The position numbers were made by a program, and so were the translations under genes. Positions 6,077 through 11,395 of a DNA stretch of 11,395 nucleotides are shown here, piece after piece. The notes beneath the pieces were generated by a model that saw only the letters and a list, made by a program, of their open reading frames with translations, was not told where the DNA came from and searched no databases. Each line of letters opens with the position of its first letter. The stretch's first letter is position 1. Source of the stretch: Corynebacterium sp. (GTDB lineage Bacteria > Actinomycetota > Actinomycetes > Mycobacteriales > Mycobacteriaceae); contig JAKDIS010000086.1 in NCBI GenBank assembly GCA_030450335.1, positions 1 to 11,395 of the forward strand, in the 5' to 3' direction.

Positions 6077-6892
6077 TCATCCGAAAGTTGGAACCGTCGG
6101 CCTAATCCACAGCTCCGCACCCGCGCGGTCCACGCTGACCGGCCAGTCGTACACCCGCGACAAGCGCTCGGAGGTGCACACCTCGCCCGGCGCGCCGACG
6201 GCGTCCACCCGCCCGTCGCTGAGCAACGCCAGCCGGTCGCAGTAGCGGGCGGCGAGATTCAGGTCGTGCAGCACCACGATCACACCCACTCCCCCGGGAT
6301 CGCCTGCAGCAGCGCCTTCAGCGGCGACCCGGCGCACCGAACGCATCGTGCGCTCCTGGTGGCCGATGTCCATCGCCGCCGTCGGTTCGTCCAGCATCAT
6401 GCACCGGGCCTGCTGCGCCATCACGCGGGCGAAGGCCACCCGGGCACGCTCCCCACCGGACAGGGTGGTCACGTCCCGGTCCTGCATGCCGAACATGCCG
6501 ACCTCCTGCAGGCACGCGTCCACCAGCGCGGTCTCCTCCGCCGGCTCAGCCGCACCTGACCAGGCCGAGCGCCCCATCTCCACCACGTCGCGCACCAGGT
6601 GGGCGAAGGACACCCGGGAGTCCTGCAGCATCACCGAACGCACCCGGGCGGCCTCCCGGCCGCGGTAGTCGGCGTAGGGACGTCCGGCCAGCAGGACCTC
6701 ACCGGACACCGGTGTGGTGTCACCGGACAGCACCCCCAGCAGCGTCGACTTGCCGGCGCCGTTCGGACCGATCAGTCCCAGGACCTCGCCGGCGTGCACC
6801 TCCAGGTCCACCCCGTGGAGGATCTCGGTGGCGTCGCGGCCACCCAGCGACACCACCACGTCCTGCGCGGACAGGAGCACCTCGCCACTCAT
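6077..6892 (-). CDS. hmuV: Heme ABC transporter ATP-binding protein (HmuV-like)
   Basis: This 271-residue ATPase of the iron/heme/B12 uptake class would power the permease encoded just before it. All nucleotide-binding motifs are intact: Walker A GPNGAGKST (42-50), Q-loop Gln90, signature LSGGERARVAFAR (144-156), Walker B CMMLDEPTAAMD (164-175) with Glu169, and the switch His209 in VVLHDLNLAARYCD. The latter, and the AxPGEV-like tail motif GAPGEVCTSERLSRVY, are typical of HmuV/FecE proteins. The ATG start overlaps the permease stop as ATGA. The heme assignment rests on similarity and on hmuO being next door; a siderophore transporter of the same class is the main alternative. An apparent in-frame N-terminal extension is a shadow of the permease gene. 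Confidence 0.88.
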   Translation of the reverse strand: MSGEVLLSAQDVVVSLGGRDATEILHGVDLEVHAGEVLGLIGPNGAGKSTLLGVLSGDTTPVSGEVLLAGRPYADYRGREAARVRSVMLQDSRVSFAHLVRDVVEMGRSAWSGAAEPAEETALVDACLQEVGMFGMQDRDVTTLSGGERARVAFARVMAQQARCMMLDEPTAAMDIGHQERTMRSVRRVAAEGAAAGDPGGVGVIVVLHDLNLAARYCDRLALLSDGRVDAVGAPGEVCTSERLSRVYDWPVSVDRAGAELWIRPTVPTFG

Positions 6893-7953
6893 CCGACCAC
6901 ACCTCCCCGCTTGAGCATCCTGCGCAGCAGGATGAAGAACGTCGGCCCGCCGACCAGGGCAGTGAAGATGCCGATGGGCAGGTCGGCGAAGGCGATCAGT
7001 GTGCGCGACGCCAGGTCCGCCAGCAACAGCAGCACCGCGCCACCCAACGCCGACAACGGCACCAGCCACCGGTTCGCCGGGCCGGTCACCTGCCGCAGGA
7101 TGTGCGGCACGATGAGCCCGACGAAGCCGATGATGCCGGCGAAGCTGACCGCCAGCGCCGCCAGCGCCGTCGACAACCCGATGACCGCCACCCGCATCAG
7201 CGGCACGTTCACGCCGGCGTGACCGGCGGCGCGCTCGCCGAGGCTGAGCACGTCGAGGCGTCCGGCGATGAGTACGGCGGCGACGATGCACAGCGTCACC
7301 GGCAGCGCCACGTAGGCGACCTGGTTCCACTGGGCCCCGTTGAGCGAGCCCATCTGCCAGAAGATCACCTGCTCGCGCGAGGACGTCGGCGCCAGGAAGA
7401 TCAGGAAGGAGATCGCCGCGCCGGCGACGGCGTTGACCGCGATGCCGGTGAGGATCAGGGTCAGGACCTTGACCTCACCGTCGATCGAGGCCAGGCGGTA
7501 GATCGCGACGGTGGTGAGCACACCGGCGACGAAGGCGAGCAGCGGCACCGTCGCCGTCCCCAGCACCGCGATGTCCAGCACGATCGCCGCGGCCGCGCCG
7601 ACCCCGGCGCCCGAGGTCACGCCGATCACGCTGGGTTCTGCCAGCGGGTTGCCGAACAGGCCCTGCAGCAACGTGCCCGCCACCGCCAGCGCCGCGCCGA
7701 CGAACAGGCACAGCACGATGCGCGGCAGACGGATCTGCCACAGCACGCTGGCCGCCCGGGAGTCCTCCACCGACGAGCCGGACGCACCGGACGCCCCGCC
7801 GGGGCCGTGCACCAGCGCCGACCAGACCTGCCCGGGAGTCAACGTGAACTGCCCGAGCACCAGGTTTGCCACCACGACGACGAGGAGGGCGGCCACGAGC
7901 ACACTGAACGTGGTCCACCTCGTCGCCCGGCGGCGGGCGAGAGTGTCTGTCAT
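6889..7953 (-). CDS. hmuU: Heme/iron ABC transporter permease, FecCD family (HmuU-like)
   Basis: This 354-residue polytopic membrane protein (about ten hydrophobic helices) would form the channel that moves heme across the cytoplasmic membrane. Family marks are IRLPRI (74-79), GNPLAEPSVIGVTSGAGVGA (101-120), the cytoplasmic coupling segment GERAAGHAGVNV (239-250), GFVGLIVPHILR (276-287) and PIGIFTALVGGPTFFILL (327-344). Length and motifs are normal for FecCD/BtuC permeases. The ATG at 7953 is used. It follows the glnE stop by 16 bp, with GGGGAGA (7970-7964) as its Shine-Dalgarno sequence ten bases away. The open frame extends upstream into glnE but that part is a low-complexity shadow. No hmuT substrate-binding lipoprotein gene precedes it, which is unusual for this family. 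Confidence 0.87.
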   Translation of the reverse strand: MTDTLARRRATRWTTFSVLVAALLVVVVANLVLGQFTLTPGQVWSALVHGPGGASGASGSSVEDSRAASVLWQIRLPRIVLCLFVGAALAVAGTLLQGLFGNPLAEPSVIGVTSGAGVGAAAAIVLDIAVLGTATVPLLAFVAGVLTTVAIYRLASIDGEVKVLTLILTGIAVNAVAGAAISFLIFLAPTSSREQVIFWQMGSLNGAQWNQVAYVALPVTLCIVAAVLIAGRLDVLSLGERAAGHAGVNVPLMRVAVIGLSTALAALAVSFAGIIGFVGLIVPHILRQVTGPANRWLVPLSALGGAVLLLLADLASRTLIAFADLPIGIFTALVGGPTFFILLRRMLKRGGVVG

Positions 7954-7969
7954 CTTGTCTCGGTCTCCC

Positions 7970-10900
7970 CTAGTCCCCGAACTCGGCGTCGGTGACCTCT
8001 TCGCCCCAGAACACCCGGTCCACCACCCGGCGCGCCCGACGCGTGGTCTTGAGGTAGTCGTCGAGGAAGCCCTGGGAGTCCTCCGGGTCCCAGTTCGCCG
8101 CCGCGGCGATGTTGACGAGCTGCGGGCCCGGGGCCGGCAACTGGTCACGACGTTTGGCGTCGGCGAGGATGATCGCGTTCCGTGCCCGGGTCGCCACGAT
8201 CCAGGCGTCGCGCAGGATGTCGACGTCGGCCTCCGAGAGCAGTCCGGCGATGCGGATCTCCTCGATGACCTGCAACGTGGAGGTGTTGTGCAGGTTGTCG
8301 ATCTTGTGGCAGTTCTGCATGGTGAGCAGCTGGACGGTCCACTCGATGTCCGTCAGCCCGCCGCGGCCCAGCTTGGTGTGGGTGTAGCGGTCCGCACCGC
8401 GCGGCAGCCGCTCCCCGTCCACACGGGCCTTCATCCGGCGCACCTGCTGCACCGTGGTGCGGTCGGCTCCGCCCTCCGGGTAGCGGAAGGTGTCGATGGT
8501 ACGCAGGAAACGGATGCCGAGGTCCTTGTCCCCGGCGATCCACGTGGCCCGCAGCAACGCCTGGAACTCCCAGGTCTCACCCCAGCGCTCGTAGTAGGCG
8601 CGGTAGGACTCCAGCGTGCGCACCGTCGGCCCGCTGCGTCCCTCCGGACGCAGGTTCAGGTCGACCTCCAGAGGCGGGTCCTGGGAGGGACGCGACAGCC
8701 GGGTGCGCAGCCGCTTGGCGATGCCGCTCGCCCAGGTCACCGCGTCCTGATCGGTGCCTGCCTCGCCGTCGCCGTCCGCATCGAGGTCGTTCTCCCCCTC
8801 GACCGGTTCGCAGACGAACATCACGTCGGCGTCCGAGCCGTAACTCAGCTCCGCGCCGCCGAGACGTCCCATCCCGATCACGCTGATCAGCGCCGGGGCG
8901 TTGGCGTGGTTCTCGTCCTCCCACGCGCGGATCTCCGCGCGCAACGCCGCCTCCAGCACCGCGTCCCAGATCAACGACAGCGACCGGCACACCTCCGGGG
9001 TGTCGATCAGCCCGAGCAGGTCCGCCGAGGCGATGCGGGCGAGTTCCGCCCGACGCAGCGAGCGGGCGACGGCGATCGCCGCGTCCGGGTCGCGGTGGCG
9101 TCCGGCGGCGGCGACGAGCGAGTGGCTGATGATCGAGGCGTCCTGCTCGAGCAGTTTGGGGCCGTTGGCCCCGTCGGAGAGCATGCGCACCGCCTCCGGG
9201 GAGGCGATGAACAGGTTCGCGATGTACGGGGAGGTGCCGAGGATGCGCATCAGGCGTTTGCCCACCACGTTCTCGTCACGCAGCAGCCGCAGGAACCACG
9301 ACCGGTCGAACGCTGCCTCGGAGAGCTTACGGTAGGCCAGCAGGCCGGCGTCCGGGTCGACGGTGTCCGACAGCCACTCCATCAACGACGGCAGGATCAT
9401 CGCCTGGATCCGGTCCTTGCGCGTGGTGCCCGACGCCAGGGCCGACAGGTGGTCCATCGCCCGCGACGGGTGCAGGTAGCCCAGCGCGCCGAGCTGGCGC
9501 TGCGCGGCCTCCGGGGTCAGACGCAGCGCGTCCACCGGCATCGCCACCACCGAGGACAGCAGCGGACGGTAGAACAGCTTGTTGTGCAGCTGGCGGATCT
9601 GCCCGCTGACCTTGCGCACCTTCGCCGACAACGCCGCGTCCGCACTCTCCTGGCCCTCGCCGCGCACCCCTGCCGTGCGCGCCAGGCGCAGACGTCCGGC
9701 CTCGTCGTCGAGTTCCGGCAGGGCGTGCGTGCGGCGCAGGTGTTGCAGCTGCAGCCGGTGCTCCAGCAGACGCATGTACTCGTAGCAGTTGATGAGGATC
9801 TGCCCGTCCTCCCGGCCCACGTACCCGCCGTCCACCAGCGCGCCGAGTGCCTTGACGGTGGAGCGCACGCGCAGCGACTCGTCCACCCGCCCGTGCACCA
9901 TCTGCAGCAGCTGGATGGCGAACTCCACGTCCCGCAGCCCGCCGGGGCCGAGCTTGAGCTCCAGGGGAAGCAGGTTGTCCGGCACGTTGTCGATCACCCG
10001 ACGACGCATCGCCTGCACGTCGGCCACAAAGTCCTCGCGCTCGGCGGCACTCCACACCATCGGCGCCAACTGTTCCACGTAGTCGCGGCCCAGGTCCAGG
10101 TCACCGGTCATCGGACGGGCCTTCAGCAACGCCTGGAACTCCCACGTGGACGCCCACCGGCGGTAGTACGTCACGTGCGACTCCAGGGTGCGCACCAACG
10201 CACCGTGCCGGCCCTCGGGGCGCAGCGCCGCATCGACCTCGAAGAAGACCCGGCAACCGATGTTGATGAACTCGCCGGCCAGGCGCGTGGTCTGCGCGTC
10301 CGCCGGCTCGGCGACGAAGATGACGTCCACGTCCGAGATGTAGTTCAGCTCCCGGGCACCGCACTTGCCCATCGCCACCACCGACAACTTCGCCGGCACC
10401 GGCCCCTCGGGGTACACCGTGGCCGTGGCGACGGCCAATGCCGCGGTCAGTGCGGCGTCCGCGGCGTCCGCCAGGCGCTCGGTGAGGACCTCGAACGACA
10501 GGCCGTCCGACGAGGCCTTCTTCTTCGCCGCGTTCTTCGCCGTGTTCTTGCGCTCGGGGCCGAACTCGCGGCCGGTCGCGGTGCCACTGAAGGTGTCCGC
10601 CAGGTCGATCGCGGCGATCCGGGCGAGGACGGTGCGGTAGGCCGTGCGCATCGCACGGTCAGCGTCCACCCCGGTCACCGTGGCGCGGAACAGCAGGGAG
10701 TCACCCTCGTGGCCCTCCACCGGCTCGGCCCCCACCGAATCGGTGAGCGCGGCCATGATCTCCTCGCGCTCCGGCAGGTCACCGGCGAGCTCCGGCCAGA
10801 TGTCCGGGTTGGCCACCACATGGTCGCCGAGCAGCGTCGACCCGCCGAGCAGGGCAAGCAGCCGGACACGGAAGTCCGGGTCGGTGTCGATCTTCGACAG

Positions 10901-11134
10901 CAGTTCCGCCGAGGGGTGCTGGGCATCCGCCTGTTCGTCGAGGGTCTCGACGAGCCGGACCACCGCGTTCAACGCCCGGTCCGGATCCCCCGTGGACGAC
11001 AGGACGCTCAACACCGCACGGTGGTCCTCGTCGTCCCACCCCAGCCTGGTCAGGTCCTCCGCAGCCGACTGCCTGGTCAGCCCCAGGGACACCGGGGAAG
11101 GAACTCGACGACGGGTGGTACGCGGTTGATTCAC
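7970..11134 (-). CDS. glnE: Bifunctional glutamine synthetase adenylyltransferase/adenylyl-removing enzyme
   Basis: GlnE adds AMP to, and removes it from, a tyrosine of glutamine synthetase, setting its activity by nitrogen status. The 1054-residue length is normal for actinobacteria. It has the duplicated nucleotidyltransferase layout. The N-terminal adenylyl-removing half has VAMGKCGARELNYISDVDV (253-271) and KLGPGGLRDVEF (394-405). The C-terminal adenylyl-transferring half has IGMGRLGGAELSYGSDADV (753-771) and KLGRGGLTDIEW (921-932). Both catalytic SDxD motifs are intact. A Lys-rich insert (about 196-206) and an acidic insert (about 779-797) stand out. The GTG start has AGGAG (11150-11146) eleven bases upstream, a slightly long spacing. 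In C. glutamicum, as I recall, glnE also lies next to hmuO and downstream of glnA2. Here a transporter pair sits between glnE and hmuO. Confidence 0.96.
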   Translation of the reverse strand: MNQPRTTRRRVPSPVSLGLTRQSAAEDLTRLGWDDEDHRAVLSVLSSTGDPDRALNAVVRLVETLDEQADAQHPSAELLSKIDTDPDFRVRLLALLGGSTLLGDHVVANPDIWPELAGDLPEREEIMAALTDSVGAEPVEGHEGDSLLFRATVTGVDADRAMRTAYRTVLARIAAIDLADTFSGTATGREFGPERKNTAKNAAKKKASSDGLSFEVLTERLADAADAALTAALAVATATVYPEGPVPAKLSVVAMGKCGARELNYISDVDVIFVAEPADAQTTRLAGEFINIGCRVFFEVDAALRPEGRHGALVRTLESHVTYYRRWASTWEFQALLKARPMTGDLDLGRDYVEQLAPMVWSAAEREDFVADVQAMRRRVIDNVPDNLLPLELKLGPGGLRDVEFAIQLLQMVHGRVDESLRVRSTVKALGALVDGGYVGREDGQILINCYEYMRLLEHRLQLQHLRRTHALPELDDEAGRLRLARTAGVRGEGQESADAALSAKVRKVSGQIRQLHNKLFYRPLLSSVVAMPVDALRLTPEAAQRQLGALGYLHPSRAMDHLSALASGTTRKDRIQAMILPSLMEWLSDTVDPDAGLLAYRKLSEAAFDRSWFLRLLRDENVVGKRLMRILGTSPYIANLFIASPEAVRMLSDGANGPKLLEQDASIISHSLVAAAGRHRDPDAAIAVARSLRRAELARIASADLLGLIDTPEVCRSLSLIWDAVLEAALRAEIRAWEDENHANAPALISVIGMGRLGGAELSYGSDADVMFVCEPVEGENDLDADGDGEAGTDQDAVTWASGIAKRLRTRLSRPSQDPPLEVDLNLRPEGRSGPTVRTLESYRAYYERWGETWEFQALLRATWIAGDKDLGIRFLRTIDTFRYPEGGADRTTVQQVRRMKARVDGERLPRGADRYTHTKLGRGGLTDIEWTVQLLTMQNCHKIDNLHNTSTLQVIEEIRIAGLLSEADVDILRDAWIVATRARNAIILADAKRRDQLPAPGPQLVNIAAAANWDPEDSQGFLDDYLKTTRRARRVVDRVFWGEEVTDAEFGD

Positions 11135-11327
11135 CGGGTGTTCAACTCCTGGGATGCGGCCTTCGACGGGGATCCGTCACGGCCGGGCTGTGGCGTGTAC
11201 GCGAGCGCTGGACTCCGCCCCATCGTAATAGATGCCCGTCCCGGTAGGTGGGCACTGTGCCGATCCCGCCACTACCCCGGACGGACTGAAACCCCGCGCC
11301 GTCGTTGGTCTAGCAACCCCGGCGCCA

Positions 11328-11349
11328 CCCACACCCGCGGGGTGTAGGG
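11328..11349. repeat. Short GC-rich inverted repeat (possible hairpin)
   Basis: ACACCC-GCG-GGGTGT (11331-11345) is a perfect 6-bp stem with a three-base loop. It can extend by three G-C pairs across a bulged A (CCC on the left, GGG on the right). It could be the hairpin of a terminator for a gene beyond the right edge, but it is followed by C rather than T residues on the plus strand, so a classical intrinsic terminator is not supported. Confidence 0.35.
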
Positions 11350-11350
11350 G

Positions 11351-11378
11351 CCCCCCCGGCCCCCCCCCCCCCCCCCCC
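11351..11378. repeat. Poly-C tract near the window end (7 C, GG, 19 C)
   Basis: Seven C residues, two G residues and then nineteen consecutive C residues (11360-11378) lie just inside the right edge. Nothing similar occurs elsewhere in the window. It may be a real homopolymer in the intergenic region or an artefact at a contig end. Confidence 0.8.
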
Positions 11379-11395
11379 AGACCCCGGGGGACGCC

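Larger units (their letters stand above)
11135..11395. other. Non-coding region upstream of glnE, with a possible promoter
   Basis: No credible gene is seen in these 261 bases at the window edge. On the minus strand TACGAT (11227-11222) fits the corynebacterial -10 pattern TAnnaT and would put transcription start roughly 80 bases before the glnE start. No convincing -35 element is visible at 17 bp. The outer part contains a short inverted repeat and a long C tract, listed separately. If synteny holds, the next gene upstream would be a glutamine synthetase (glnA2) on the same strand, but it is outside the window. Confidence 0.4.

Noticed and set aside
7954..8148. N-terminal extension of the permease to a start at 8148
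   Set aside because: The 65 extra residues are Ser/Arg/Thr-rich and lie within the conserved end of glnE; the ATG at 7953 has a Shine-Dalgarno sequence.
8758..8790. EF-hand-like DxDxDG pattern in the acidic insert of GlnE
   Set aside because: The acidic residue expected at position 12 of the loop is missing and there are no flanking helices of that type; it is better seen as a low-complexity acidic loop.
7511..11347. A 1278-codon open frame on the plus strand opposite glnE and hmuU
   Set aside because: It is antisense to clearly identified glnE and hmuU, has no recognisable domain, and has the Arg/Gln/Val/His-rich composition usual for shadow frames of high-GC genes.
11328..11378. Intrinsic transcription terminator at the hairpin and C tract
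   Set aside because: The hairpin is short and followed by C residues, not T residues, on the plus strand; on the minus strand no T tract follows either.

Overview
The window is GC-rich (roughly two thirds G+C) and densely coded, with GTG starts and 4-bp stop/start overlaps. It reads as a chromosomal segment of a high-GC actinobacterium. The best guess is Corynebacterium or a close relative. The main reasons are a corynebacterial-type HmuO heme oxygenase lying close to a full-length GlnE, a gene neighbourhood I recall from corynebacteria, and a DtxR-like operator. The exact species cannot be told from the sequence.

Layout: the left end carries the body of one plus-strand gene, a GT87-type polytopic glycosyltransferase whose 5' end lies outside the window. 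Everything else is a continuous run of minus-strand genes. In transcription order (right to left) these are: glnE (glutamine synthetase adenylyltransferase), an ABC permease (hmuU-like), its ATPase (hmuV-like), hmuO (heme oxygenase), a divergent heme-oxygenase-like protein, a NUDIX-fructosamine kinase fusion, and a pair of membrane proteins with bacterial PH domains (YdbS-like, YdbT-like). The right end is a short non-coding region upstream of glnE that ends in a long C homopolymer.

How the genes fit together: HmuU and HmuV would import heme, or possibly a siderophore. HmuO opens the heme ring to release iron. The next gene encodes a heme-oxygenase-fold protein that has lost the proximal histidine and the distal glycine motif. 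It is preceded by its own DtxR-like iron box and is translationally coupled (GTGA overlap) to the NUDIX-kinase fusion. The fusion stop is only about 20 bp from the ydbS-like start, so iron-dependent control could extend over this downstream block. The substrate-binding lipoprotein that normally accompanies HmuUV is not in the window.

The most unusual items are the degenerate heme oxygenase paralog with its iron box, the NUDIX-fructosamine kinase fusion, the HmuT-less transporter placed 16 bp behind glnE, and the 74-bp tail-to-tail coding overlap between the glycosyltransferase and the YdbT-like gene. No RNA gene, CRISPR array, insertion sequence or phage element was seen.
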